From assembly GCF_003112515.1 (NCBI RefSeq), contig NZ_BEVZ01000006.1:248001-312000 (forward strand): DNA of 64,000 nt, written 5' to 3'. The translations under genes and the position numbers were made by a program. Under the pieces are notes generated by a model. The model saw nothing but the letters and a program-made list of their open reading frames with translations, did no database searches and was not told the origin of the DNA. Origin of the DNA: Streptomyces fragilis (GTDB lineage: Bacteria; Actinomycetota; Actinomycetes; Streptomycetales; Streptomycetaceae). Each line of letters opens with the position of its first letter. Positions within the stretch are counted from its first letter, which is position 1. This document shows positions 21,136 through 29,791 of the stretch, piece after piece.

Positions 21136-23490
21136 ATGGCACTGCGTGAGACCGCTCCCCCCGAGCCCTCCGCCCCCCGGCCCGGCGACGACGCCGTGGC
21201 CACCACCGCCCCCGCCGCGTCCGGCCGGGGCGGTGCGGGCGCGGCCGACGCCGGCCGGGCGCCCGCCCGGTCCGGGCGCCGCCGGGCGGCCGCGGCCCCG
21301 GTGGTGCGCAGGCCCGTCGTCCCGGGTGCGCCGCCCGCGCCGCCGATGGACGCGGGCGACCGGCATCGTCTGCTCTCCGGCGCCCACCACGACCCGCACG
21401 CCCTGCTCGGCGCGCACCCGGCGCCCGACGGCGTGGTCTTCCGGGCCCTGCGGCCGGGTGCGCGCGGCGTCAGCCTGATCCTCGACGGCGGACGCCACGT
21501 GCCGTTGAACGACGAGGGCGACGGCCTGTTCGGCGGCTCGCTCGCCCTCGAGGCGATCCCCGAGTACCGGCTGCACGTGGTCTACCCGGAGGCCGAGGTC
21601 GAGACCGAGGACCCGTACCGGTTCCTGCCCGCGCTGGGCGAGCTCGACCTGCACCTGATCCGTGAGGGCCGGCACGAGCAGCTGTGGAAGGCCCTGGGTG
21701 CGGAGCCCATGGTCCACCAGGGCGTGGCCGGCACCCGCTTCTCGGTCTGGGCGCCGAACGCCTCCGGTGTGCGGGTCGCCATGGAGTCGACCTTCTGGGA
21801 CGGCACCGCCTTCCCGATGCGCTCGATGGGCGCCTCCGGCGTGTGGGAGCTGTTCCTGCCGGACGTCGGCGAGGGCACCCTGTACAAGTTCGAGATCGCC
21901 ACCAGCTACGGCACCCGGCTGCTGAAGGCGGACCCGATGGCCCGCCGCACCGAGTGCCCGCCGGCCACCGCGTCGGTGGTGACCGCCTCGCACTACGAGT
22001 GGGGCGACCAGGAGTGGATGGCGCACCGGGGCGACCGCCCGGTGCACGAGGCGCCGTTCTCGGTGTACGAGGTCCACCTGGCGTCCTGGCGGCCGGGGCT
22101 CACCTACCGGCAGCTCGCCGAGCAGCTGCCGGCGTACGTCAAGGACCTGGGCTTCACCCACGTCGAGCTGATGCCGGTCGCCGAGCACCCCTTCGCCCCG
22201 TCCTGGGGCTACCAGGTCACCGGTTTCTACGCCCCCACCGCCCGCCTGGGCGGTCCGGACGACTTCAGGTACCTGGTCGACAGCCTGCACCGGGCCGGCA
22301 TCGGCGTGATCATGGACTGGGTGCCGGCCCACTTCCCGAAGGACGACTGGGCGCTGGCCCGGTTCGACGGCTTCCCGCTGTACGAGCCCGGCAACGAGAT
22401 GCGGGCCGAGCACCCGGACTGGGGCACCTTCGAGTTCGACTTCGGCCGTACCGAGGTGCGCAACTTCTTGGTGGCCAACGCGGTCTACTGGTGCGAGGAG
22501 TTCCACATCGACGGGCTGCGGGTGGACGCCGTCGCCTCGATGCTCTACCTGGACTACTCCCGCGAGGACGGGCAGTGGCAGCCCAACGAGCACGGCGGCC
22601 GGGAGGACTGGGCCGCGGTCCGCTTCCTGCAGGAGATGAACGCCACCGTCTACCGGCGCAACCCGGGTGTGGTGACCATCGCCGAGGAGTCCACCGCCTG
22701 GGAGGGCGTGACCCGGCCCACCGAGTGCGGCGGCCTGGGCTTCGGGCTGAAGTGGAACATGGGCTGGATGCACGACTCGCTGGAGTACATGAGCCACGAG
22801 CCGGTGCACCGCAAGTACCACCACCACGAGATGACCTTCTCGATGATCTATGCCTACAGCGAGAACTACGTACTGCCGATCTCCCACGACGAGGTGGTGC
22901 ACGGCAAGCAGGCGCTGGTCTCCAAGATGCCGGGCGACTGGTGGCAGCGGCGCGCCAACCACCGCGCCTACCTCGCCTTCATGTGGGCCCACCCCGGCAA
23001 GCAGCTCCTTTTCATGGGCCAGGAGTTCGCGCAGGGCGACGAGTGGAAGCTGGAGAGGGGACCGGAGTGGTGGCTGCTGGACGCCGCGTACGGGGCCCGC
23101 GCCGACCACGAGGGCGTGCAGCACCTGGTGCGTGAGCTCAACGGGCAGTACCTGGCCACGCCGGCGCTGTGGCAGCGGGACACCGACCCGGCGGGCTTCC
23201 GCTGGGTGGCCTGCGACAGCGCCGACGACAACCTGCTGGCCTTCGTGCGGTACGGCCACGACGGCGCGCCGCTGCTGTCGGTCAGCAACTTCTCCCCCGT
23301 GGTGCGGCACGACTACGCGCTGTGGGTGCCCCAGGAGGCGGGTCACGCCTGGCGGGAGACGCTGAACACCGACGACCTGCGGTACGGCGGCAGCGACGTC
23401 CGCAACGAGGGCGTGCTCGAGCGGCAGCAGGACGGTCTGCTGAGGATGACCGTGCCGCCGCTGGCAACCGTCTGGCTGCGGCCCGTCTGA
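21136..23490 (+). CDS. glgB: 1,4-alpha-glucan branching enzyme
   Basis: This 784-residue GH13_9 enzyme makes alpha-1,6 branches. A disordered Ala/Pro/Arg-rich N-terminal extension (about residues 1-75) precedes the N1 and CBM48 domains (FSVWAPNASGVRVAMES) and the barrel. The nucleophile is D464 (LRVDAVASMLY), the acid is E517 (IAEESTAWEG) and the stabiliser is D585 (SHDEVVHGK). The ATG is chosen because AGGAGG lies 12 bp upstream inside mak; a longer frame would overlap mak. It completes the GlgE pathway by branching the linear glucan that GlgE extends. Confidence 0.95.
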   Translation: MALRETAPPEPSAPRPGDDAVATTAPAASGRGGAGAADAGRAPARSGRRRAAAAPVVRRPVVPGAPPAPPMDAGDRHRLLSGAHHDPHALLGAHPAPDGVVFRALRPGARGVSLILDGGRHVPLNDEGDGLFGGSLALEAIPEYRLHVVYPEAEVETEDPYRFLPALGELDLHLIREGRHEQLWKALGAEPMVHQGVAGTRFSVWAPNASGVRVAMESTFWDGTAFPMRSMGASGVWELFLPDVGEGTLYKFEIATSYGTRLLKADPMARRTECPPATASVVTASHYEWGDQEWMAHRGDRPVHEAPFSVYEVHLASWRPGLTYRQLAEQLPAYVKDLGFTHVELMPVAEHPFAPSWGYQVTGFYAPTARLGGPDDFRYLVDSLHRAGIGVIMDWVPAHFPKDDWALARFDGFPLYEPGNEMRAEHPDWGTFEFDFGRTEVRNFLVANAVYWCEEFHIDGLRVDAVASMLYLDYSREDGQWQPNEHGGREDWAAVRFLQEMNATVYRRNPGVVTIAEESTAWEGVTRPTECGGLGFGLKWNMGWMHDSLEYMSHEPVHRKYHHHEMTFSMIYAYSENYVLPISHDEVVHGKQALVSKMPGDWWQRRANHRAYLAFMWAHPGKQLLFMGQEFAQGDEWKLERGPEWWLLDAAYGARADHEGVQHLVRELNGQYLATPALWQRDTDPAGFRWVACDSADDNLLAFVRYGHDGAPLLSVSNFSPVVRHDYALWVPQEAGHAWRETLNTDDLRYGGSDVRNEGVLERQQDGLLRMTVPPLATVWLRPV

Positions 23491-23509
23491 TCCGGCGCGA
23501 CGCGACGCC

Positions 23510-23541
23510 GGGGAGCCGGGCGGCCTGCCGCCCGGCTCCCC
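23510..23541. terminator. Terminator after glgB
   Basis: GGGGAGCCGGGCGG and CCGCCCGGCTCCCC form a 14-bp perfect stem with a CCTG loop, followed by CTTT on the plus strand. It ends the glgE operon and serves the converging small gene too. Confidence 0.75.
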
Positions 23542-23557
23542 CTTTGCGGGCCGGCCG

Positions 23558-23791
23558 TCAGTTCCACACGCCCACGGCGTAGCCGATCATGCCGACGGCC
23601 ACCAGCAGCACGACCAGCGCGATGAGGATCAAGGGGCCCTTGGCCCAGCCCTTGGGCGGGTTGTGGGTCTCGCGGGGACCCGCCTCCGGCATGCTGCTCT
23701 CCGCGGGCGGGGTCTCGCCCGGCGGGACGCCCCCGCCGGGCTCCAGGCCGGTGGAACGGGACGGATCCGGATCGGGATTCGAGTAGCTCAT
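23558..23791 (-). CDS. Small single-span membrane protein, DUF6480-like
   Basis: This 77-residue protein has a hydrophilic N-terminal half with LEPGGGVPPGETPPAESS, the motif I associate with DUF6480. One transmembrane helix follows (PLILIALVVLLVAVGMIGYA) near the C-terminus. No signal peptidase site is evident, so it is probably a tail-anchored membrane protein. The function is unknown. It is divergent from an anti-sigma-like gene, with a 172-bp shared upstream region. Confidence 0.75.
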   Translation of the reverse strand: MSYSNPDPDPSRSTGLEPGGGVPPGETPPAESSMPEAGPRETHNPPKGWAKGPLILIALVVLLVAVGMIGYAVGVWN

Positions 23792-23963
23792 GCGTGCCGG
23801 GTTCCCCGGCCCACCGGACCGGAACCGTTCGCTCCGCGCTCCGGCGCCCCCACCGCCCCTCCCGCCCTTCGGGGCGCGTAGCTTCCCTCCCTTCGGGAAC
23901 ATGCAACGAAGGAAGAGGACGACTGCGCGACAGCACCGCGCCCGAGGGGCTGGGGAGGGCGAC

Positions 23964-24407
23964 ATGGCATCCGAGCCGCGTGGGGACGACGCACTCGCGC
24001 ACCACCACGACGAGGACGTGAAGAGCCTGACCACCGTTTTTCCCGGCGAACTGCCGGACGTGACGGATGCCAGGCTCGCCGCCGAGGAGTTCCTGCGGGT
24101 GCTCTCGCGCCCCACGCCGCCCTCGGCGCCGGAGCACTGGGACGACATCCTGCTGGTCGTCACCGAGCTCGCGGCGAACGCCGTCCAGTACGCGCCCGGT
24201 CCGTTCGAGCTGAGGATGCGCCGCACCTTCGACGGCGTCCACGTCACCATGAGCGACAGCAACCCCAGGCCGCCGGCTCCCCGGCCGTTCCAGCCCAGCC
24301 GGGGCGGCGGGGGCATCGGCTGGCACCTGGTGCACACCCTGTCCGACCAGGTCAGCGTGGTGGGGCGCAGCGACGGCAAGGACATCCACGTGTTCCTGCC
24401 CTGGTGA
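23964..24407 (+). CDS. GHKL ATP-binding protein, RsbW-like
   Basis: This 147-residue protein is a lone histidine-kinase-like ATPase domain of the RsbW/anti-sigma type. The N-box is ELAANAVQYA. The G1 region is altered (MSDSNPRPPAP, where D-x-G-x is usual). The G2 box is GGGGIGWHLVHTLSDQ. Such proteins phosphorylate anti-anti-sigma factors or bind SigB-type sigma factors. Two sigma genes of that type lie within 3.5 kb. GGGGAGGG precedes the ATG. Which sigma it binds cannot be told. Confidence 0.85.
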   Translation: MASEPRGDDALAHHHDEDVKSLTTVFPGELPDVTDARLAAEEFLRVLSRPTPPSAPEHWDDILLVVTELAANAVQYAPGPFELRMRRTFDGVHVTMSDSNPRPPAPRPFQPSRGGGGIGWHLVHTLSDQVSVVGRSDGKDIHVFLPW

Positions 24408-24440
24408 TCCGGGACATGCGGCGGTCCTCGCGCGGAACGG

Positions 24441-24905
24441 TCAGTCCTCCCGCGGAACGGTCAGCGGAATCAACGCGCTGACGGCCTTTCCCCCGCCAGG
24501 CAGACGTTCGACGCGGATGTCACGCGCCAGGCGGTGGATGAGCGGCCAGCCGTAGCCGCCGGGGGCGTTGCGCTCCAGGTGCTCCTCCCCCTCCGGGAAG
24601 GTTCCGGGCTCCGCGACGGCCTCCGGCACGCGGTCGCTGGCGTCGCGCACGACCACCCGTACCCCCACGGCCTCGGGCCGCGCGTCGAAGCCGGTGAGGC
24701 CTCCGCCGTGCCGGAGCGCGTTGGAGACCAGTTCCGAGACGACCAGCCGCAGGTCGACGAGGGCGCCCTCGGGCGCCCTGCGGTAGGGGGTCTCCCACTG
24801 GTCGCGGACCACGGCGACCGCGTACGCGCGAGCCGCCGAGGCACTCGCCACGGCGGCCCGCGGCCGCTCACGGACGGGATGGGAACCGGACCGCGCGCAG
24901 TTCAC
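24441..24905 (-). CDS. GHKL ATP-binding protein, RsbW-like, in sigma operon
   Basis: This 154-residue single-domain GHKL ATPase has the N-box ELVSNALRHG, a degenerate G1 (VRDASDRVPEAV) and a G2 region PGGYGWPLIHRLARD. The GTG start is supported by GAGGAG at a suitable distance. It is the last gene of an operon that begins with a SigB-family sigma and continues with a DUF5133 protein, 19 bp upstream. By gene order it is the best candidate anti-sigma factor for that sigma, which is inference. It converges with the other GHKL gene 33 bp away. Confidence 0.85.
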   Translation of the reverse strand: MNCARSGSHPVRERPRAAVASASAARAYAVAVVRDQWETPYRRAPEGALVDLRLVVSELVSNALRHGGGLTGFDARPEAVGVRVVVRDASDRVPEAVAEPGTFPEGEEHLERNAPGGYGWPLIHRLARDIRVERLPGGGKAVSALIPLTVPRED

Positions 24906-24924
24906 CGCACCACTCCTCGGCAGC

Positions 24925-25242
24925 TCATGACGCCACGGGTTCCCCGCCCTCGGCGACCAGCGGCCGCCCGGTGCCCCGGATGCGCCCCGCTCCCCTGCGG
25001 CCGCCGGCCGGCAGACCGTCACCCAGCGCGCCGCCCGCCGCCAGGGGCCCGGCGGCGAGCATCCGGTGCGCCGTGGCCAGTGCGGCGCGGATGTCGCGGG
25101 TACCGGTGGAGACACAGAGGGTGTAGGCCAGGTCCTCGGAGCGCCTGCCGGTGCGCGGGCCGCCCCGCTCCGCCTCCTCGGCGAGCAGGGCGTGGTACTC
25201 GTCGACGAGTTTGCGCAGGGTGGCGGGATGGGGCGTGAGCAT
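24925..25242 (-). CDS. DUF5133-like small protein, second copy
   Basis: This 105-residue protein begins MLTPHPATLRKLVDEYHALL and contains SEDLAYTLCVSTGTRDIRAA, the DUF5133 pattern shared with the copy at 15642-15959. The last 35 residues are Gly/Ala-rich. It sits between a sigma factor gene (4 bp upstream) and a GHKL gene (19 bp downstream) in one operon. The function is unknown. Context suggests a role in sigma-factor control. Confidence 0.8.
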   Translation of the reverse strand: MLTPHPATLRKLVDEYHALLAEEAERGGPRTGRRSEDLAYTLCVSTGTRDIRAALATAHRMLAAGPLAAGGALGDGLPAGGRRGAGRIRGTGRPLVAEGGEPVAS

Positions 25243-25246
25243 GGAC

Positions 25247-26104
25247 CTACTCCTTCACGAAGGCGGTTCGCATGCCCTGGCCGAGGGCTTCCTCCCGCAC
25301 CCGTGCGCAACTGCGGCTGATGAGCCGCGACACGTGCATCTGGGAGATGCCCAGCCGGTCAGCGATCCGGTTCTGTGTCATGTCCTCAAAGAACCGCATG
25401 TAGAGGATGGCCCGCTCCCGCTCGGGGAGCCGGCGCAGCCCTTCCTTCGCCGCCTCGCGGTCCACCACCACGTCGTAGGCGGAGTCCGCGGAGCCGAGCG
25501 TGTCGGCGAGGCTGTAACCGTCGTCGTCGGAGGAGAGCTCCGCGTCCAGCGAGAGGGTGCTGAAGCTCTCCAGCGCCTCCATGCCGGTGACGACCTCCTC
25601 CTCGGTCAGCCCGGTGTACTCGGCGATCCGCGCGGTACTCGGCTCGGGGCTGCCGGGGCTCTGGGTGAGCTCCCGCCGGGCCACCCGCACCTTGTTGCGG
25701 AGTTCCTGCACCCGGCGCGGCACCCGCAGGGCCCACATGCGGTCACGGAAGTGCCGCTTGATCTCGCCGGTGATGGTGGGGACGGCGTAGCTCTCGAACG
25801 CGCCCCTGGAGGGGTCGAACCGGTCGATCGCCTTCACCAGTCCGAGTGCGGCGACCTGCCTCAGGTCCTCTACCGATTCGCCGCGGTCGCGGAAGCGACT
25901 CGCGATGCGGTGGGCCATCGGCAGCCACGCCTCGGTCAACTCCTCACGCACGGCGTCGCGCTCCGGTCCGGGCCCCAGCTCGGCGAGCCGGGCGAACGCG
26001 GCCGCGGTGTCAGGGGCGTCGTCGTGCGACCTGCGGCCGCTGGAGGTCCGGTGTGCGGTGGTTTGTGCCGTTTCGGAGCGACTTGTCGACATATCGATGA
26101 CCAT
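25247..26104 (-). CDS. SigB/SigF-family RNA polymerase sigma factor
   Basis: This 285-residue group 3 sigma factor shares with the sigma at 10134-10955 the N-terminal SHDDAPDTAA and long identical runs in region 2 (EIKRHFRD), region 3 (VPRRVQELRNKV) and region 4 (GISQMHVSRL). They are close paralogues. Region 2 is in VAALGLVKAIDRFDPSRG and region 4 in MTQNRIADRLGISQMHVSRL. It leads an operon with DUF5133 and GHKL genes and is divergent from another sigma gene. Stress control by partner switching is expected from the family. Confidence 0.94.
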   Translation of the reverse strand: MVIDMSTSRSETAQTTAHRTSSGRRSHDDAPDTAAAFARLAELGPGPERDAVREELTEAWLPMAHRIASRFRDRGESVEDLRQVAALGLVKAIDRFDPSRGAFESYAVPTITGEIKRHFRDRMWALRVPRRVQELRNKVRVARRELTQSPGSPEPSTARIAEYTGLTEEEVVTGMEALESFSTLSLDAELSSDDDGYSLADTLGSADSAYDVVVDREAAKEGLRRLPERERAILYMRFFEDMTQNRIADRLGISQMHVSRLISRSCARVREEALGQGMRTAFVKE

Positions 26105-26570
26105 GCGATTGAGCTCCTGAGCAGTGGGGGGTCAGGGAACTGCCGCGGATACGCTGCCCACGGTCGCCGGGAGGTTTCGGGTGCCGGGCGGTCGCGCCGA
26201 CCTGCGGCGCGTTTCTCCGGTCCGAAGCACGAAACCCCACCTGCCCCAGGGGTCGGACGGCAAACGCCTCGATCTCCCATATTGTGACTGGCGTCACGCG
26301 ACCCCGCACGCGGGCGGCTCTCGCGCGGCGTCGCCGCGCCGCCGACTTGCGGTCACTCCGAGCGAAAGCGCTGGTCAGGGCTTGATGAGATCCGCTTCAC
26401 AAAAAAGTTTTCCTCCGGGTGGAGTACGGAGCGAACCTCGGGGCAAGCGAGCGATGTCACCCAGCAGAACGGTGGCACGCAGCTACGAGGACGAATACGG
26501 CGTATACAAGGATCTGTTCGACGATCTGTACGGTGTATTCGATGACTGCAGACGATCAGAGAGGAACAGC
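26105..26570. promoter_or_regulatory. AT-rich divergent region between two sigma genes, with Crp-like site
   Basis: This 466-bp region is clearly lower in GC than its surroundings. At 26284-26297 it holds GTG-N6-GTCAC, which fits the Streptomyces Crp pattern GTG-N6-GNCAC and sits inside TGTGA-N6-TCACG. An A-tract joined to GTTTT lies at 26401-26411, and GATCTGT is repeated with a 12-bp period (26511-26529). The last 117 bp are open in frame with the sigma gene but have poor GC3, so I treat them as leader. Confidence 0.5.
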
Positions 26571-27455
26571 ATGGCAGCCGTGACCGCGGGAGAGGCAACG
26601 ACCACGGCGCAGTGGGAGGTCCGGACCGAGGAGATGACCGCGGGGCTCCCGTACATCGAGGACCCCTCCGCCGTGGCCCCCCGGGACGCCCGGGAACTGT
26701 CGCGGGAGTTCCTGAACCGCCTCGCCGTGCTCGAGGAAGGCACGCCGGAGTTCCAGTACGCGCGCAACACGCTCATCGAGATGAACCTGTCCCTCGTCCG
26801 TTACGCCGCCTCCCGCTTCCGCGGCCGTGACGACTCGATGGAGGACATCGTCCAGGTCGGCACCATCGGCCTGATCAAGGCGATCGACCGGTTCGAGCTG
26901 ACCCGCGAGGTCGAGTTCACCTCCTTCGCGGTGCCCTACATCGTGGGCGAGATCAAGCGCTTCTTCCGCGACACCAGCTGGGCCGTCCACGTCCCGCGCC
27001 GCCTGCAGGAGGCCCGCGTCGAGCTGGCCCGGGCGACCGAGGAGCTGCGCAGCCGGCTGGGCCGCACGCCCACCACCCGCGAGCTCTCCGCGCTGATGTC
27101 CCTGCCGGAGTCGGAGGTCGTCGAGGCGCAGAAGGCCTCGAACTGCTACACCTCCTCCTCCCTGGACGCCGCGCTCACCCGGGACGGCGGCAACGACGGC
27201 GAGGCCGTGCTGGCGGACTTCATCGGCGCCGAGGACGCCTCCCTGGAGCTGGTGGAGGACTTCCACTCCCTCGCCCCGCTCATCGCCGAGCTGGACGAGC
27301 GCGACCGTCAGATCATCCACATGCGCTTCGTCGAGGAGCGGACGCAGGCGCAGATCGGTGAGGAGCTGGGCATCTCCCAGATGCACGTCTCCCGCCTGCT
27401 GAGCCGCATCATCAAGAAGCTCCGCAAGGGCCTGCTCGACCCGTCGGTGGCCTGA
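26571..27455 (+). CDS. SigB/SigF-family RNA polymerase sigma factor
   Basis: This 294-residue group 3 sigma factor of a different subgroup from its neighbours has region 2 in QVGTIGLIKAIDRFELTREV, region 3 in VPRRLQEARVELARATEEL and region 4 in RTQAQIGEELGISQMHVSRL. The start is chosen because AGAGAGG precedes this ATG by a good distance. An upstream ATG at 26454 would add 39 residues rich in Tyr and Asp, encoded with only about two-thirds GC at third positions. It is the only one of the three sigmas here followed by a strong hairpin and no anti-sigma gene. Confidence 0.92.
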   Translation: MAAVTAGEATTTAQWEVRTEEMTAGLPYIEDPSAVAPRDARELSREFLNRLAVLEEGTPEFQYARNTLIEMNLSLVRYAASRFRGRDDSMEDIVQVGTIGLIKAIDRFELTREVEFTSFAVPYIVGEIKRFFRDTSWAVHVPRRLQEARVELARATEELRSRLGRTPTTRELSALMSLPESEVVEAQKASNCYTSSSLDAALTRDGGNDGEAVLADFIGAEDASLELVEDFHSLAPLIAELDERDRQIIHMRFVEERTQAQIGEELGISQMHVSRLLSRIIKKLRKGLLDPSVA

Positions 27456-27484
27456 GCCTCCGCTCGGAACCTCTCGATTCCCCC

Positions 27485-27530
27485 TCCCCCATGGGCGGAC
27501 CGGTGAACACACCGGTCCGCCCATGGGGGA
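27485..27530. terminator. Long hairpin after sigma factor gene
   Basis: Two 21-nt arms (left opening TCCCCCATGGGCGG, right closing CCGCCCATGGGGGA) pair perfectly around the four-base loop AACA. It ends the sigma transcript before the MFS gene. Confidence 0.8.
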
Positions 27531-27571
27531 TGATGCGGTCCAGATAGTTGTACTGAGCATCGAGAGAGTGC

Positions 27572-28933
27572 GTGCCATCCGTGGACACCAGTAGTCGCAG
27601 CGGCGTCGAGGATCATCAGGGCCACGAGGACCTCGACGCCGCCCCGTCACCGGCCGCCGAGGGACAGGCGGCGAGCCCGCCGGCGGCCGCGGCGCGCCCC
27701 GGGTGGCGCCGCTTCGCCATGGACACCCGCCCGCTGCGCCGGCCCGCCTACCGGCGGCTGTGGGCGTCCACCATCGTCACCTCGGTGGGCAGTCAGCTCA
27801 CGGCGGTGGCCGTCCCCAAGCAGATCTACGACATCACCGGCTCCTCCGCCTGGGTCGGCTACGCCAGCCTCGCCGGACTGGTGCCGATGGTGCTCTTCGC
27901 GCTCTGGGGCGGCGCGGTCGCCGACACCGTCGACCGGCGCAAGCTCCTGCTGGTGACCAACACCGGCATCGCGGTGACCTCGGTGCTCTTCTGGGTCCAG
28001 GCGGCCGCCGGACTGGACTCCGTCGCGGTGCTGATGCTGCTGCTCGCGGTGCAGCAGGCGTTCTTCGGGCTGAACTCGCCGGCGCGGACCGCCTCCATCG
28101 CCCGGCTGGTGCCGGCCGACGAGCTGCCGGCCGCCAACGCGCTGGGGTCCACGGTGATGCAGACCGGCCTGGTGGCCGGGCCGCTGCTCGCCGGAGCGCT
28201 GATACCGATCGTCGGGCTTCCCGAGCTCTACCTGATCGACGCCGTCGCGCTCACCGTGACCGTGTGGGCGGTCTGGCGCCTGCCCGCGCTCCCGCCCCTG
28301 GCCGACGGCGGCGCCCCCCGGCGGGCCGGGCTGCGGGAGGTCGTGGACGGTTTCCGGTACATCGGCATGCAGCAGGTGCTGCTGCTCTCCTTCCTCGCGG
28401 ACATCATCGCCATGGTGTTCGGCATGCCGCGCGCCCTCTTCCCGCAGATGGCGGAGGAGACCTTCGGGGCGTACGGCTCCGAGTTCGCGCTGGGTCTGCT
28501 GTTCGCGGCGATACCCGTCGGCGCCGTGATCGGCGGCCTGTTCTCCGGCACCTTCTCGCGGGCACGGCGGCACGGCTGGATGGTGATCGGCTCGGTGGTG
28601 GGCTGGGGCCTGGCCGTGATCGGGTTCGGGCTCACCGGCAACCTGTGGGTGGCCGTGGCCTGCCTGGCCGCGGGCGGGGTGGCCGACATGGTGTCCATGG
28701 TCTTCCGCGGGGCGATCCTGCTGTCCGCCGCGACGGACGAGATGCGGGGCCGGATGCAGGGCGTCTTCACCGTGGTGGTCGCCGGCGGGCCGCGGCTGGC
28801 CGACGTCCTCCACGGGACGTCCGCGTCGGTGGCGGGCACCAGGTGGGCCGTGGTGGGCGGTGGCGCGCTCGTGGTCCTCCTGACCCTCGCCCTCGCCGTC
28901 CTCACGCCGTCCCTGCGGCGCTACCGCGTCTGA
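27572..28933 (+). CDS. MFS transporter (MFS_3, enterobactin-exporter-like)
   Basis: This 453-residue permease has a hydrophilic N-terminus of about 55 residues, then about twelve hydrophobic segments. The first is in YRRLWASTIVTSVGSQLTAV, and the family loop ADTVDRRKLLLVTN lies between helices 2 and 3. The motif GLNSPARTASIARLVPADEL and the closing DEMRGRMQGVFTVVVAGGPR are typical of multidrug or siderophore exporters of the EntS type. The substrate is not assignable. It is related in architecture to the exporter at 3907-5889 but lacks that tail. The GTG start is preceded by GAGAGAG. Confidence 0.88.
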   Translation: MPSVDTSSRSGVEDHQGHEDLDAAPSPAAEGQAASPPAAAARPGWRRFAMDTRPLRRPAYRRLWASTIVTSVGSQLTAVAVPKQIYDITGSSAWVGYASLAGLVPMVLFALWGGAVADTVDRRKLLLVTNTGIAVTSVLFWVQAAAGLDSVAVLMLLLAVQQAFFGLNSPARTASIARLVPADELPAANALGSTVMQTGLVAGPLLAGALIPIVGLPELYLIDAVALTVTVWAVWRLPALPPLADGGAPRRAGLREVVDGFRYIGMQQVLLLSFLADIIAMVFGMPRALFPQMAEETFGAYGSEFALGLLFAAIPVGAVIGGLFSGTFSRARRHGWMVIGSVVGWGLAVIGFGLTGNLWVAVACLAAGGVADMVSMVFRGAILLSAATDEMRGRMQGVFTVVVAGGPRLADVLHGTSASVAGTRWAVVGGGALVVLLTLALAVLTPSLRRYRV

Positions 28934-28986
28934 CCCCGCCGCCGCCGGGTCCGGCTCCCCCGCTCCCCCGCCTGCGTGCCGAAAGC

Positions 28987-29433
28987 TCAGCGCAGGGGGT
29001 GCTGGAAGGACTCCAGGAGCTGGACCCGGGTGGACTCCAGGCGGTAGGCGAGGATCTCGGCGACGATCCGCATCAGCGACAGGCCCAGTCCGGCGTCCTG
29101 CTCGGACAGTTCGAGGACCGGCGCCGCCTCGAACTCGTAGGCCCGGACCGGGCTGAAGGCCACCGCCCCGAAGTCCCACTCGTGCGGCGGGAACAGCCAG
29201 GACCACCCCAGCAGGTCACCCGCCCCCAGGCTCGCCACGGTCACCCGCCGCAGCTGCGTGACCTGCTGGTACAGGTCGACGCGGCCCGAGCGCACCACCC
29301 AGAAGCGGTCGGCCACCCCGCCTTCCTCGAAGATCGGGGCGTCCTCCCTGAAGGACACCTCCCGCGCCAGCGTCATCAGCCGTTCCCGGCGCTCCGGAGT
29401 CAGCGCGGTCAGCAGTTTGATCGGCTTGGTCAT
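28987..29433 (-). CDS. Cyclic-nucleotide-binding-domain protein (Crp-like sensor without DNA-binding domain)
   Basis: This 148-residue protein contains only a cNMP-binding beta-barrel. The core runs through EDAPIFEEGGVADRFWVV, then RSGRVDLYQQV and LGAGDLLGWSWLFPPHEW, then a long C-terminal helix. The phosphate-binding cassette lacks the clear R-x-A/S-S signature of cAMP binders, so another ligand or none is possible. There is no helix-turn-helix domain. ATG is chosen over the preceding GTG because of its better spacing from GAGGAG. A partner protein is needed for any output and is not evident. Confidence 0.82.
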   Translation of the reverse strand: MTKPIKLLTALTPERRERLMTLAREVSFREDAPIFEEGGVADRFWVVRSGRVDLYQQVTQLRRVTVASLGAGDLLGWSWLFPPHEWDFGAVAFSPVRAYEFEAAPVLELSEQDAGLGLSLMRIVAEILAYRLESTRVQLLESFQHPLR

Positions 29434-29646
29434 CACGACGCTCCTCGCCGGCCGGGCGGACTACGGACACACACCCCTCCCCCATTGTCGGCGGGTCCCC
29501 CCGACGCGAGCACTTCGAACGGGTGAAGGGCGGGCAAAGGCGGTGAGGACCTCGGGCGGGCCCGCGGAGCGGGCGGGGAACGGGCCGGACGCCGGCGGAG
29601 ACGCGCCGGGCGCCGGCAGAGATGGGCCGGGCGCGAACGCAAAAGA

Positions 29647-29676
29647 CCCCGACCGGACGGGGGAGACCGGTCGGGG
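29647..29676 (-). terminator. Hairpin with T tract on the minus strand
   Basis: CCCCGACCGG and CCGGTCGGGG form a 10-bp stem. Read on the minus strand it is followed by TCTTTT, a classical factor-independent terminator. It lies in a 358-bp gap between divergent genes (29434-29791), which otherwise shows only a small TACGAC/GTCGTA inverted repeat near 29688 and GGGTAC at 29685. Confidence 0.55.
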
Positions 29677-29791
29677 CCGTACTCGGGTACGACGATGACG
29701 TCGTATGGGTGAAGCTTAAACCATCCCCACCCCTTCGGACGAATCAGCCCCCGGGATGTGATCGTCGTCCCACTCGGGGAACCCGGGGCCG

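Noticed and set aside
26407-26426. SigB-type promoter (GTTT ... GGGTGG/GGAGTAC) before the third sigma gene
   Set aside because: The spacer is only 6-10 bp and the -10 match is poor.
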